Positions 11,643 through 24,213 of a stretch of DNA of 64,000 nucleotides are shown one piece after another. Where the stretch lies: the NCBI GenBank assembly GCA_021292105.1, contig CM037857.1, positions 40,896,916 to 40,960,915 of the forward strand. The letters run 5' to 3'. A model generated the notes under the pieces. The model saw only the letters and a program-made list of their open reading frames with translations. It was not told the origin of the DNA and searched no databases. This DNA comes from Anadara kagoshimensis (taxonomy: Eukaryota; Mollusca; Bivalvia; Arcoida; Arcidae). The position numbers and the translations under genes are program-made. Positions within the stretch are counted from its first letter, which is position 1, and each line of letters opens with the position of its first letter.

Positions 11643-14600
11643 TTAAAATTTATCTTCCTCACTCAAGTCATTAAAATTTGTATAAAAAGTATTCATTTTA
11701 CTGCATAACTCATGTCTAAAAACCTCATAAAAATTACAACTCATTAAAAAATGTCTTTCATCTTCTAAAACACCTATATTACAAAATTTACAATGTCTTT
11801 CTAAAAAAGGCGTAGGAGGCTCTGTATATTCCTCCGTTTCCACAGCTAATTTTAACGAACCATTTCTAAAATTTGCTAAAACTCTACGGTGGTCTCTAAA
11901 ATGTACACGTTTGATATGTTCTTAACTTATTACCATTTAAAAGACGTGTGTCATTCCATAATGACTCATACCACTCATTAAAATCTACTTCACATAAAAC
12001 TTCTTTCACTTGTGCTAATTTATGTTTACTTGAAAAACCCGAGTTTAAAATATCACACAAATTGTACTCATCGATAAAAGCTTTAACTCTTTTTCCCAAC
12101 TTCTAAAAATATTCCTATTTAAAAAACTATTATGAACCTTTTTTGAAATATTGTTAAAATCACAATCATTTAAACGACACCAATACCGTAAAACTTCTAA
12201 CATTTGTTTTGATTTACAAGAGTTCCATCCCATATCCCCTCTAGTTGCTAAATTGATGCATTTCTATATGTGCCCAAAAAATAACGACAGGCTTTATTTT
12301 GAACCACTTGTACTTCACGATATGAGTTTAACCCCCATATAGCTGAACCATAAAACAATACTGGTTCTACTAACGACTCATATAGTTTTGTATAAACATC
12401 ATAGTGCATACCTCCACAATTAATGAACTTTGTGTACAAAGCAGATAATGCTCTACTAGCAGATTTACAAACTTCTCTCACATGAAACTTTAAGTCTAGA
12501 TGCTCATGAAACCAAAAACCTAGATATTTATACGTAGTTGTAAAATCAATGTTTATACTACCACATTTAAAAACAAAATCTGAATTCAGTATTGACGTAT
12601 TTCTGAAGTGAATAACTTTAGTTTTTTCACCATTTATAGATAATCTCCATCGTGTACACCAGTTATTAACACAATCAAGCATCATTTGTAAGTTGTTTTC
12701 ACAAGGTGCAATTAGAGCTATATCGTCAGCATATAATAGAACTGACACCATATCATTATCAACCTGCACACCACACTCTAAGTTGTTAATTTCTTCTACT
12801 AAGTCATTAATAAAAACGGAAAAAAGAGTTGGTGAAATTTTACAGCCCTGATTTACACCACTATCAACTGGAAAAAACTCAGTATGATGACTGTTAACAC
12901 GTACAGTACATTGCATATTAAAATACAGTGACTTAACAGCATGTAAAAATTTATCTGATACACCAATATTTCTAAGCTTAAACCACAAGCAATCCCTGTT
13001 TACACTGTCGAACACTTTTCTAATATCAATAAAACTTACAAAAGTAGAATACTTAGTCAACTTTCTATTGTTAACAATATTATATAATGAATAAATGTGA
13101 TCAAGACAACTTCTTTGCTTTCTAAAACCATTTTGTTCATTTGCTAAAATATCATTACTTTCCAACCATTGAACAAGTCTATAGTTTAAAATATCGGCAT
13201 ATACCTTACATGGGATTGATATAAGTGAAATGCCTTTGTAACTCAGTGGATCTCTAAGATCCTTGCCATCATTTTTAGGAATAGGAATTATTATACTTTA
13301 CACCATTCTACTGGGATTTCACCATGTTCAAAACAAAAATTACATATCTGATGTAATAAATTAACACATATTGCATTAATTAAAACCTCGCTGGGATTAT
13401 TATCTATACCAGCTGATTTCTTGTGCTTAACACACCCAATAGCACTGGATACTTCAAGTCTAGTAATAGGTCCATTTAACTGTAAATTATCAACATTAAC
13501 CTGAGAAAAATCTGAGCTTAACTGGTCATGTATATCATTTAAAAATGCATCATCAAAATTTCCAGAACCAATATTATTATTATACAAATTACTATAGTCA
13601 TTTTTCCACTTATCTGAAACAAAGTTTATATCACTACTTACAAGACCATCCCCTTGAATTATTTCCTCAGGAATTTTGAGATTGGCCCTGTCATTAGATA
13701 TGCCAGTTTTTCCAATTTCTTCCAGAAATCACGTGAGTTGTTTTGATTTGCTAGTCTATACAGTTTTTCCTGCTGCTTTAATTGGTGACTTCTCTTCGCT
13801 TGTCAAACACACGTTGTTTACTGCAAAATTCCTGTTTAAGTCGATTCCTTTCGGACGTTGACCCAGAATGTTTTAACCAATTTTGTTCACTAATACACTT
13901 TTGTTTCCAAGACTGCTGAAGTTCCTCGTTCCAGTACTCCTTTTTCATTGATTTATTTCGTTTAATCTCTTGATCTGTTGCACGTAATTTAAAACATGGA
14001 AGTTTATTATCCATTTCTTGTTGAATTAACTCCTTAAACGATTCGAACGCCGAATTCACATCATTTCTTTCTGATAACTGGTTTTCTATTTTCGATATTG
14101 TATTAAGCAATTCCGATACTTGTTCCGGATCCTTTAGAAAATCTTCTGGAATATTAGACACATTAAACTTTTTAACATTTTCAAACTTATTTTTCACACT
14201 TTCACTTTGAACACTATATGCACTATAATTTAATTTAACACACAGCTCCAGAACTGAATGATCCGGGCAGGAATTCAAATTTTGGAAGTTTAACTTTTTC
14301 TTTATATCCGTGACGAGGTGAAACTTGAAATCCTGAACATCACCAAAATCTTCATGTGGAATAATAATATAGTCAACGACTGCTTTCCCTCGATGAGAAA
14401 CAAACGGAAGTAAAATTTTGTTGTCCTTTTCTGCTGTTAACAATACTGAAATTGCTGTCGACTAATAAGTCAATTAATAGTTTTCCGTTGTGGTTGTGTA
14501 TTTCATCTATAATATCTCTTCGCATAATGCTATCGACGCCTTCAATAAAATCCGAATTAAGTCCTATTCGTGAATTAAAATCCCCTGCTATTATGATTTT

Positions 14601-15037
14601 CCCCTTTCTTTGATATGAATATACTTGTTCCAAAAGCGTTATTAGAACAGTTCCGGATCGACCTGACTTTTTGTATAGTCCGGTGGAAGATAACAAACAC
14701 ACAGGCAATATGAAATATCACTTCCATCTGTGATATGAAACCATATAATATCCTCCTTTGAGTCATCTAACACTTCCACAGTAAAGTTATTGAATAGGCT
14801 CTCTTTAAAAAAAGCCCCTATGCCGCCACTTCCTCGTTTAGCATTTACGTGTACATATTTACGATTGTTCCCAATAAATCTATAACCGTCTAAATTCAAA
14901 GTTTCATTTCCTTGACGAAAAGTTTCACAAACACCAAATATATCCAAGTTAAAACTTTTAATTACTGAATCTCTAAAACGCTTATTGTCATTATCCTTTT
15001 TAGAGTAACCACCTACATTCCAACATCCGAGCCTCAA
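11643..15037 (-). pseudogene. LINE ORF2: endonuclease, reverse transcriptase, C-terminal Cys motif (broken)
   Basis: The endonuclease starts with 'LGCWNVGGYS' near 15030. 'IFGVCETF' and 'IIIAGDFNSRIG' (about 14590) are conserved blocks of the APE-like nuclease, and 'NSCPDHSVLEL' near 14260 carries the Asp-His pair. RT is read from 13587 with a break near 13291, then 13165-12248: 'FIDIRKVFDSV' (first Asp), 'GVNQGCKISPTLFSVFIND', and 'LLYADDIAL' with YADD at 12722-12733. Downstream pieces (12233-11643) include 'CKFCNIGVLEDERHFLMSC', a zinc-knuckle-like motif. Frames change near 14690, 14440, 13780, 13290, 12250, 12100 and 11900. The catalytic boxes are intact but the ORF is not continuous. Confidence 0.88.
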
Positions 15038-15040
15038 TTC

Positions 15041-16111
15041 CTATTCTCTGCGCCCATCTCTGCATTCAAATCTGCTATTGCCCCGCCTACTGTTTTGTTC
15101 TCTAACTGACCAACGTTCTCCGCTTGACCGACTTCCTCTACTTGCAGTGCGGCTGTCACGGTTGATTTCCCTTATTTCGTCAACTTGTTCAACAGGTGAT
15201 TTTTTAACTAAACGACCATTGTTAATAGAATACTTGTTTTCCTTTCCTATTTCCTTTAGAATTGTTCGGATATTTGAATCTTTTACACGATCTTCATAAA
15301 AAATGTCATTTTCAATGAATACGTTTTCATATTTTCTATATTTACGTAGATCGCGTTAAGCAAACATCAGCTTTCTCTTCTGTTCTACACTTTCAATTCC
15401 AGCGATAACAACACCTGGACCACGCTTAGCTCTATTCTTTTTCCTTTCAACGTGTGTAATTTTTACATCACCAATTTTAAGAACATCGCGTATCATGCCT
15501 ACCACTTTAGATTTAGTTATATTAGGGTCATCTTTTTCCCGTGGGTCCTCTTCTAGATTCCTTACAACAATGTTCAAGTCTCTCGCTCTCGCTACTGAGC
15601 CTAAACTCTTATTGACAGTTTCAGCATATGATTTCACCTCGCTTTTGATATCACACAGTTCATTTCTCACTTCGACCTTGACCTTCTCCGCTACCTGTTT
15701 AACTTCCTCGGACACTTTAGTTTTGATCATTTTTGTGAATTTATCAGTCAGTTTATTTTCAAGATTAACTTCTAATTCATTCATCCGGTCTGTCAATACA
15801 CAACACATCTCTTTCAATTGTCTGCTAAACTGTGTTGACAAGTCCGAGATCATTCGCACTATAACGTCATCTGAACCCCCCGGCTGTACGTTTTCATCCA
15901 GCTTGATATGCTTTTTGCCACTTATATCAATTAATGTCCCACCTGATAAAGGTCTTTTACGAGGGGTGATGGTGGCATTAGTATTTAAAACATTGTTCTC
16001 ATTACTACACATACCTTGGGTTTGTTTATGTTTTCCAATGGATACCTGTACAGGTAAATTTGGCGCCTTTACTTTGTCCGTGAAATTATTGTCCGTAAAT
16101 AGGTCATCCAT
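15041..16111 (-). pseudogene. LINE ORF1-like protein with coiled coil, one internal stop
   Basis: The frame opens with 'MDDLFTDNNF' at 16111. After a polar region comes a heptad-rich stretch (about residues 90-170, alternating charged and hydrophobic) that suits the trimeric coiled coil of LINE ORF1 RNA chaperones. 'DLNIVVRNLEED' near residue 185 resembles the start of an RNA-recognition fold. A TAA at 15356-15358 interrupts the frame. In-frame reading then continues through an Arg/Ser-rich tail to a TAG next to the endonuclease, which lies in the same frame. The basic tail fits nucleic-acid binding. Confidence 0.7.
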
Positions 16112-16579
16112 TTGCGGTATGTTTGTACTAAAATTCCGTTTTTTTCAACTGTACTCTCCACCAGAGAACGTTTTGTGACACTTTCCACTCTTGCACAAAT
16201 GTTTTATGTCCGTTTAAGCAATTAAAAAGCACAATTTATAAAATTAATTACACTGCTCTGACAAACACCTCTATATGTCTTGCACGTGCGCACACAACTT
16301 TTTGTATTTGTAGACCAGTATGCAGCATCAGTGGAAAATCAAAATCACAATCGAGATGTAGTTTCAAAAATAATTTAGCAAACAAGTTTATAATTTAACT
16401 GATAATTCAACTGGTCAATTGACTCTCTGACTAACAATTCATCTGTCCTTAAATTCAGAAATAAGAGGATTAACTTATAACAACACTACCTAAAGAAGAA
16501 GCAATTATGTTGTAAATTTCTATTCATTGGCAATTCAATTGTTTGTATATTAAGTAACACTTTAGGTAAATCTGGGGTA

Positions 16580-17982
16580 AATGTGATCGGGCAGAATTAC
16601 ACATTTGAAAACTCTAATAATTTCTCAAATGGTTCATTTACTTATATCCTTGCGCCCACCCCGCTCTTAAATTTTTAACTGAGGTAAACAAGCTATTTTA
16701 TAATTTCATATGACAATCAAAAATAGAAAAAATTAATAGAAAGATATTTAATAAGAACCATGATGGGGGGGGGTTGAAATGATAAATATTTACAATTTTT
16801 TTATTGCTCTTAAGACATCATGGATAAGAAGACTTTTAAATGATTCAAAATGGAAATATCTGTTTGAGTCTAGAACAACTTCTAGTATCAATGAACTTAT
16901 TAATTTCGGAAATGAATATACTATTTTGCTGATGGAAAGAACTAGTAACCTTTTTTGGAAAGATGTGTTGTATAGCTAGGGAAGAGTACAAAATAAAGCT
17001 AAATTATCATAAAGAAAAATTTAGAATTACATAATAAATGGTATTATAAGGACATAGTAATAGGGGGAAAACACTTTTTATAAAAATTACTGGAAAGCAG
17101 GTATTATGTATATCAATGATATTTTAGACAAAAATGGTAAATTTAAAAATTTTGAAGATTTCAAGAAGTCTTTTGGAATAAAAACAATTTTTTGGAATAT
17201 GCCACATTAATTAAAGCAATAAAGCTATCTTTATTTAGATATGGTGGGGATAATATATCTTCCAAGGCATCACAGCCCTTTATAAATTAAAATATGAAAG
17301 TCTTGATGAGTTATAAATCAGGTTGTAAACAAATCTATAATTTTTTATGCAAATGCAACACTATTCCCACGGCACAGTCTAAATTGACAGAATTTGGATA
17401 TGATTTTCCAGAAGAACAATGGAAAAAGAACTACATATTATCTTTTAAATACTGTCAAGAAACTGCTGTACAATGGTTACAATATAGAATCTACACAGAA
17501 TTTTTGGCTACAGATTCATTCCTGTGCAAAATTAAAATTGTTAATTCAAACTTGTGCATTTTTTGCAATATCCATGATGAAACCATTGGACACTTATTTT
17601 TACAATGTAGTTACGTAAACGAAATATGAGACAGCTTGCAAAAAATGCTTGAAATTAAATTTAGAAAAACATTTCGGTTAGATAAGCAAACAATCGTTTT
17701 TGGTATAGAATTCGCTGGTTAAGAAAATAAAGCACTGAACTGGTTAATATTAAATACTAAATGTTTTATCTACAGCAAAAGCCAAATATACATTTACTAA
17801 GACACTATATCGAAACCAAATTGGCAGCTGAAAATTGTTTGCTATTTAAAAACTACAACGAATACTATGAGTATCGGCATATATTGGAAAATATTTTTGA
17901 ATATAAAACATTATGTTATATTCTTGAATTTTTGTTTACACATTTTACGCATGACATGATTTACTTTGATAACTTAGCCTAG
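16580..17982 (+). pseudogene. LINE ORF2 fragment: C-terminal region with zinc-knuckle-like motif
   Basis: This continues the plus-strand LINE after the TIR element: 'FTYILAPTP' near 16640, 'LFYNFI' and 'ALKTSWIRRLL' (about 16805-16845) are the conserved blocks after RT in L1-type ORF2. The stretch 17294-17629 ends in 'LCIFCNIHDETIGHLFLQC', the Cys-x2-Cys ... His ... Cys motif of the C-terminus. A G-run at about 16763-16770 and stops near 16977, 17627 and 17720 break the frame. The last recognisable part ends at 17982. Confidence 0.8.
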
Positions 17983-18244
17983 CAAAGGAACACCCTTTCA
18001 ATATATTTAGTTTTAAATAAATTATCAAAAAAATATAATGAAAGAAAACTTACGGTACAAAATAGAAATAAAATCAATATCTTTATATATATCATATATA
18101 TCACAAACACAACATTTTTTATATATCCACGGTATCATAAACCGCATGTATTGACCTCTTTAAAGTGTCGCACGGAATATTCATGCGTGTTTTTGAGCGT
18201 TGGACATTGATCTAGTGTGTTAGCACTCACAAGGATGTCGGGCG

Positions 18245-18247
<3 letters not shown>

Positions 18248-18294
<47 letters not shown>

Positions 18295-18406
18295 CTCGCT
18301 CACTCTCTACAACACACACACACACACACACATTTTTGCACGCACACAAATTCTTTTTTTTCAATTCAAATTCACACTTTTTTTGCACACACACACACAC
18401 ACACAC
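18248..18406. repeat. Microsatellite cluster (TC)n and two (CA)n tracts
   Basis: TC repeats occupy 18248-18292 and CA repeats 18311-18331 and 18386-18406. The open frame across them is an artefact of repeat translation. Confidence 0.95.
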
Positions 18407-18772
18407 GCTAACGAATTGATGTCGAATCGAAAGCTAATCACCTAGTCTCGTTAATATATCAGCAATTGTTGTCGTATATATATGATCAGCAGCTTTTCGG
18501 TCACAAGTTATTCATACATCGGAGTTCGGCAGCTGATCATCAATTCCTTTCGTTAATGTTAAACTTTAGACAGATCGGTACTGTATATAAATTATGTATT
18601 ATAATTTATTAATTACTTACGTATTTATTATCTTATATATTTCTGTATTATAACAAATTTACTCATGCATATTGTATTTGTATGAAGGATTGTGAATTCT
18701 ATAGAAAAAAACACATTACAACTTAAAAAAATATAAATAATTGTAAAATGTAATATATTTTGATTTTTACAG

Positions 18773-21700
18773 GGACCTATAGGCTTAGGAGATATTGGTC
18801 AACCGGTTGTCGGGCGTAGAATTATATTAGAAGCAACAATCGGAGGTTATGGGTAACTTTTTATCTGTTAGCAAAAGATTTTTTCACAAAAAATAAATAA
18901 AAAAAAAGCAAAAATTGAATGCATAATGTTCTAATGTCTATATTATAGTCTATAATTTCAAAAGTTTAGTTTGACAACCGATGCAGGAGAAAATATTTTA
19001 AGAGTTTACCTAAGTACATGTACGTTGCAAATGTCAAACTAAGGCACTTGCTATTTATTGTGTATGTTATCAAAGAATGCCACTATTTCAAAGTATTTTT
19101 GTAAATAAGACATTAAAGGATATTTGAAGCACAAAACCATACATGTAAGTAAAACTTAAATTCATTCATTATAGCTTACAAGTTTATGCAGAAAACGTGC
19201 TAAACCTTTCTTTTATTTTCTGCTGTTATTTAGTTTTAAAAAACACATACATACATCTAATATATGGAGAAGAATCTGGTGGGCTAGCTAAACAGGAGGT
19301 GCTTACCTTTCCGGAGCACCCGGCCTCACTTTCCTGGAGGAAATTCACGTGTCTAACCTAACTTGTCAGTTCCAAAGTTTTTACCTTGCTTCTGGATTGT
19401 GATTCTGACATGGATTAGTATGTTTGTTTTTGATGAATTAAAATAAATCGGTAATTTTAAGATGCAATCGTACATCTTGTAGAACCTTTTAATGTTTTAA
19501 TAAAGTAACAATATCAACACAATGTAAATTACAGCTCATATTTTGTAGAAACGGTATCAACACAAGCTAATGTACAGCTTATATTTTGTAGAAAGACCTC
19601 GTAGTTATAAATTAAACACCATGAGATAAATGTGCTATACAAATTTTGACATACATTCTAATTACTTAACACTAGTGCTTTTATTAGACTGCCAAAGTTC
19701 TTTTTTGTTTAATTTTCAGAAGAATTAATTTTCAAAGTTATACTAACAGAAAAATATTCAGGGTTAGAAGATCTTGCTCCTGCCCATATGCATCTAAATT
19801 GACTTACTAGTTTCTTGACACATTGTACATTTCTATCCTTAACTGATCTGGAAATTCTACTGATATGAGTCCAAACGTGGTTATCGCTTCAAAAGACAGT
19901 AGTCCGAAATCGTCAACAGAACTTTCACAGTCTGTCAAAAAGCACTGGTATCAGATCAAAATACCAGAATGAACCACACACTACCTCATTAATACTATAA
20001 CTGAGGTGCTTCTGAAAAAAATAATGACTGGAAGTTACATGTGTTGATACCAAGCAATGTCCCTGATTCTAAGCAATGCCATTGATTCTAAGTAAATCAC
20101 TTCTAAACGCAATAAGTTTAGTTTTATTTTTATTTGTTCTTGCTATTTTTGCATTTGGGGTGATGTTTCTTTATGGAAATTAGGGGGTGACGTTTCTCTG
20201 TTGAATAAGCTATATATTCACAAAAGAGGTGCACATGAAAAATGCAAGTTTAAAGTCATGCTTTCAAACAAACTCGCAACAAAAATGCCAAAACGCGATA
20301 CAAAATCCTGACTTGAAAGGAAAACATTTACATCCAAAAGTGAATTTAACTACATTGAGTTTCAGGTTTTTAACAAAACAACAAATACAACTATGTAAAA
20401 ATTATTCCTTTTGTACCGTCTTTAAATGTTCTTCCATTATTGGAATATTCATTATGGTCACACCTGGAAAATATTCGAAAAACAATGACCAAATATGACC
20501 TTAAATACACTTTATTAAAAATTTTGAAAGAGGCCCAATTGGTGTATAATCTTGATCAAATTTCCAAAAAGTTCCACTATTTTTCCCAATGTAAAGGAGA
20601 ACTGAATAACTATGTAGTCATCAAAAATATAATTTAGTTAGGTCAGTGGGTTTTTATTTCATTTTATTGATAGTTTGATGGAAACATTTCTATTTTAAAA
20701 AAAGATCAAATCCATATGCACTCAATGAGATAAACAGTAACTCTTTGTGCTTTTCATTTATATTTAACAGGCGAATGGTATTTTACATCGAAGGCAATTC
20801 TGGAAATTCTTCATTTTATCTCACCTATACATATTTGGAAACTTATAAACGTATAAGCACCGAAGTACTAGTCAATAGATACTTTCAAGACGAAATAGTG
20901 CATTATATTGGACCGGATGGTCCTGCTCTTGGCTCGCTATTCTGTATGCAGTTTCTCATTACGACAGAAGTATACAAGGTAGGTACTGAAAGTGTTTAAA
21001 TTTGCTGTAATACGTTGTTTCAGTAGAAAAATAGACAGAAAGAAAACAAATCGAGACATCCACTAAAAAGTCAAGCAAGGAAGCAATCTACTTATAAATA
21101 AATTGTTGACATAAGGATTATATCAGTCCCTACATGTATTTTGCATATCGTGGCCCTCAAAATATTCAAAATTGCCGTATCACAATAGTGCGAATAAATG
21201 TGACCTATCTGCATTTAAAGTTCCCATGGATAAATTAGACGTCCTAAATCACTCTGAATGTAGTTGTCATACCATAGTTCCGTGTTCCTTCTATTCCTAA
21301 TTTCATTACACATGCGGCGGGAGTATCTAGCTTAACAGGAGGTGCTTACCATTACGGAGCACCCGGCCACACTTTCGTGATGGAAGTTCACACATTTAAC
21401 TTATTAGTCAGCTTCGGAGCTTTAACTTTGATTTTGGTTGACATGGTTTTTATGATTGCTGTAATTATTATGTAAAAATTGAAATTTTGCACATTGCGAA
21501 TTATGTCACATCATGTGAAAACTGTCTAATTATTTCATTGTTCCATTAGAAATAGAATTATTTTTTTCATTTCACGAGAATTTCTAAAAATTTTGAGCTA
21601 ATGCACATAGTTACGTATTTCCACCACAGAATTCTACTATTTTATCCTTAAATGTATATCTATCAATTTATATACAGTACTAATTCGAATGATGTGTTAC

Positions 21701-23441
21701 CTCAAAAAGAGAACGAAATAATCCGTTAGTCCTGCTTTTACGGGATCTTCGGTTTTCTCCACTATAAAATAAATAATTGTATAAGTGGTTGAGTGTTGCT
21801 TGACTGTGACTCTAAATAACATTATTCCACGCCAGTCCTTTAACGACCAATCGTTAAACTCTGTGTACAAGTCAATTTAAGATGATCATTTTAGTATATG
21901 ACAATATATACCACTGCAATGGTATTTCTTTTATATTTCTATACTGTGCCTTGTTGATTCTAACTTTTACCTGGAACGTTTTGTTTTTCTTCATCTATGC
22001 TCATATTTGTATATTTTCATGAAAAGTCGTCATCGTTTATAATACACTCGAAACACCAACCCCGTCATCGTTTATATTACTACTTATTGAGTTTTAAACA
22101 CAATCAGCATTGTTTTATATATTTATTTAATTTATGTTTATCAATCAAAAACAAACATACTAATGCATGTCCGAATCACAATCCAGAAGCAAAGTAAAAA
22201 CTGACAAGTCAGGTAAGACACGTTAACTTTTACCAGGGAAGTGAAGCCGGGTGTTTCGTTAGTGTAAGCACATTCTGTTTAGCTAGCTACATCCGTCAAC
22301 TGTGTAATCAAAATAGCGTGAAAGGAAAATGTAATTATGAAACGTCAAATATATCAAACGCGGGTTTTAATATTTTCGTTAAAAAAAACATTAAAAAATT
22401 AATTTTTGTACGAATGTTATTGTTTCACATTTTATCGACACACTATAGGAAATAGAATAGTATTTGCATCCGGTGTGCGTTTTTGTGATTAAAATCTAAA
22501 AATAATCTGATATTTAATGCCTTCTTAAACAGTTCTAGTAATTTGAAGATTGTATCTCGTTATCTGTAAAAGGAAAACTAATTGTTTATCACATCATTTG
22601 ACAAGACACTAGTGTGAAATTACATCTGCCCATACATCAGACTTATTACCTTACTTCTTTTCTTAGCTTTCAATATCATATTATACAAGTGTAAATGTTA
22701 CAGCTAGACATCAGTAATCCTTGAACAAAGAAAGCGATACCAAATTTTCAAGGCATTAAAAATACACCCGGAGGATCAAATTATATTACCCAAATTTAGC
22801 TATGAAAATGCTTTGCATTAGTTCTTGTAAACTTTAAGGTTTTGACTATTAGCAAATTTAAAATAATACAAAAGTATTGCCTACTGAGTTTATGATATTC
22901 TCGGGGATACTTTGTTCACCAGCAACTGATGACAGGCGTTGTTCATTGACGTCAAGAATTTTATACTCATTTGTCAAAATGTATTTTTTCATGTCAAGCT
23001 ATTTTTCACTTGTTGTATATACCATGTAATATTTCCACTTGATCGGGTATATATACATGTCGACAACACGTTTGTTCATGTCGATAGACATTTTAATACT
23101 GAAAACGTCAACCCGAAATGCATACGTCATAACCGTGATTGGGGTTTATATAAAGGTATTAATGGACCTTTAGAGATACATATTATATTCCCTTATAGAG
23201 ATTTCTCTTAGTCTTGTTGGCCCATAATAAAACATACCTTGTAGCATTAACTTCAGTAAAATACATGTTGTGTCAGTTTCTTTATCAAATGGTTGTTATT
23301 TTATTTTATCTTTAGGTAACAATCAACGATGCCTTAATACTGGAAAGAAATGTTACGGATAACTTCCAAATATACGACAAATTTCGGTGGTATTCGAATA
23401 ATAACTTTTTTGTGTACGAAGCTACAGTCTTAAAAGTCTAA
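18773..23441 (+). CDS. Galectin-like protein, three exons seen, first exon missing
   Basis: Three plus-strand exons join in phase: 18773-18852 (acceptor ...TTTTTACAG, donor GG|GTAACT), 20771-20978 (acceptor TTTAACAG, donor AAG|GTAGGT) and 23316-23441 (acceptor ATCTTTAG, ending in TAA). Joined, they give about 137 residues, the size of one galectin carbohydrate-recognition domain. The strand pattern fits: 'VVGRRIILEATI' early, 'RMVFYIEGNSGNSSFYL', 'VLVNRYFQDEIVHY' in the middle, and 'FLITTEVYKVTINDALIL' late. The usual sugar-contact His-Asn-Arg segment is not recognisable: the matching stretch reads 'YLTYTYLETYKR', so sugar binding is doubtful. No signal peptide or start codon was found; an upstream exon ending in phase 0 is required. 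Splice phases are directly seen; the galectin assignment is inference, and another jelly-roll lectin is possible. Confidence 0.5.
19274..19436 (+). repeat. Penelope-like 3'-end fragment in intron of the galectin-like gene
   Basis: It contains AACAGGAGGTGCTTACC, GGAGCACCCGGCC and an end in GTTTGTTTTTGAT. The same sequence in opposite orientation forms the 3' UTR of the Penelope-like element at 35943-36143. It is a 5'-truncated copy without coding sequence. Confidence 0.65.
21311..21450 (+). repeat. Penelope-like 3'-end fragment, diverged
   Basis: It shares AACAGGAGGTGCTTACCA, GGAGCACCCGGCC and the following CAC...TTAACTTATTAGTCAG stretch with 19274-19436, with more substitutions. It lies in the second intron of the galectin-like gene. 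Confidence 0.6.
22146..22330 (-). repeat. Penelope-like 3'-end fragment, opposite orientation
   Basis: It begins AAAAACAAACATACTAATGC and continues through CAGGGAAGTGAAGCCGGGTG to GTGTAATCAAAAT. It is co-linear with 35943-36130 but diverged. Intronic in the galectin-like gene. Confidence 0.6.
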
Positions 23442-24213
23442 ACTTTACAGGAAATAGCACATCGATCAAAGCCATAAGTTTTCAAGAAGAAATATTACTA
23501 TGTCCCTTATATCGGATGTTGGATATTGTATAACCTACTTTAAAGACCACCCGTATAAAAGGGCTACCTGGTATAATTTTATACCAATTGCTCTTTATGT
23601 TGTTTTTTCAACTTTGCCACCTATACATAAAGTCTATCTACTTTTATAGATTCCATAAGGTGGCTTTTAAAGTCTGGTTTGGCAGTTATACGAATAATAA
23701 TACATATTTATTAAATGATTATTTAAAATTGAAAACAAAATATAACTTTTGTGTTTTAAAAATCTTTTTGAGAGGTTCGGGATAACGAGCTATATGCCTT
23801 TTGAGTTACTGTCAACAGTGTGCATTAAGGATGAACTCTATTTCTCTCTAAAGAAACAATATGCTTTTATCAATCACACTTATCTATTGTGACAGTCGAG
23901 AAACACAAGCATACTGTTCAGAAAATGAACTTACAAATTATGTAGTTGCGTGTTTTAAAATATACTTAAAACACGTTATATGTCCAGTTGCATTTGACAC
24001 CGACATTATTCTTGAATGGTCGCTATTTCAATTATTAAATGGCTCTATACGAATGAAATAGATTTATTGAGATATTTTACTGTGATTTGCTTATACCCGA
24101 ATTATCGTAACTTTGTCGCTATCATAGGTCAACTTTGGAGAAGTGTAAATATCAAGTACCAAGCGACGGGGTCGGAGGTTAACCATACTTGCATAATCTT
24201 GGCCTAGTTTTTT
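23442..24213. other. 3' flank of the galectin-like gene
   Basis: The 3' UTR should lie here. A variant signal ATTAAA occurs near 23711 but no perfect AATAAA close to the stop was noticed. A piece at about 23530-23565 (TATAACCTACTTTAAAGACC) resembles the end of the TIR element at 40428-41242. No other gene is recognised. Confidence 0.4.

Larger units (their letters stand above)
11380..16432 (-). mobile_element. Second non-LTR retrotransposon (LINE), minus strand, near full length
   Basis: In order on the minus strand: a 5' leader (16432-16112), ORF1 with a coiled-coil-like region, ORF2 with endonuclease, RT and a C-terminal zinc-knuckle-like region, then a 3' UTR ending in an A/T-rich tail with TTGAACTTGAA (about 11384-11394). 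Both ORFs are broken by stops and frameshifts. It lies inside the loop of the TA-flanked inverted-repeat element, so it arrived after that element. The clade (CR1/L2/jockey-like) cannot be decided by eye. Confidence 0.85.
11239..16577. mobile_element. TA-flanked TIR/foldback element hosting a LINE
   Basis: The left arm (11239-11378) and right arm (16433-16577) are inverted copies over about 140 bp with scattered differences. The outer ends read CCCCAGATTTACC and GGTAAATCTGGGG. Each end is flanked by TA (11237-11238 and 16578-16579). Removing the element and one TA joins LINE codons '...KRKL' to 'NVIG...' in frame, strong evidence for exact insertion boundaries. The element has no gene of its own; its centre is occupied by the minus-strand LINE. 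TA duplication suggests mobilisation by a Tc1/mariner-type transposase (inference). Confidence 0.75.
4150..18010 (+). mobile_element. L1-type non-LTR retrotransposon, split by two later insertions
   Basis: Three co-linear plus-strand blocks add up to one LINE ORF2 of about 3.9 kb: endonuclease (4150-4683 continuing at 9331), reverse transcriptase (about 10050-11236) and the C-terminal region with a zinc-knuckle-like motif (16580-17982). A Ty3/gypsy provirus and a TA-flanked TIR element interrupt it. At both sites, removing the insertion plus one target duplicate brings codons back into register. An ORF1 was not found upstream, so the copy is either 5'-truncated or its ORF1 is unrecognisable. 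Stops and frameshifts occur throughout, as expected for the oldest layer of the nest. Placement in the L1/Tx1 group rests on domain order and RT motifs; I cannot fix the exact clade. Confidence 0.85.

Noticed and set aside
18217-18411. Frame resembling a hydrophobic Ser/Leu leader followed by Thr-His runs
   Set aside because: It is a translation of TC and CA repeats. Tested as a first exon for the galectin-like gene but the phase and composition do not support it.
22939-23211. 90-codon frame in the second intron of the galectin-like gene
   Set aside because: It lies between two phase-matched exons and has no recognisable domain. Probably chance.
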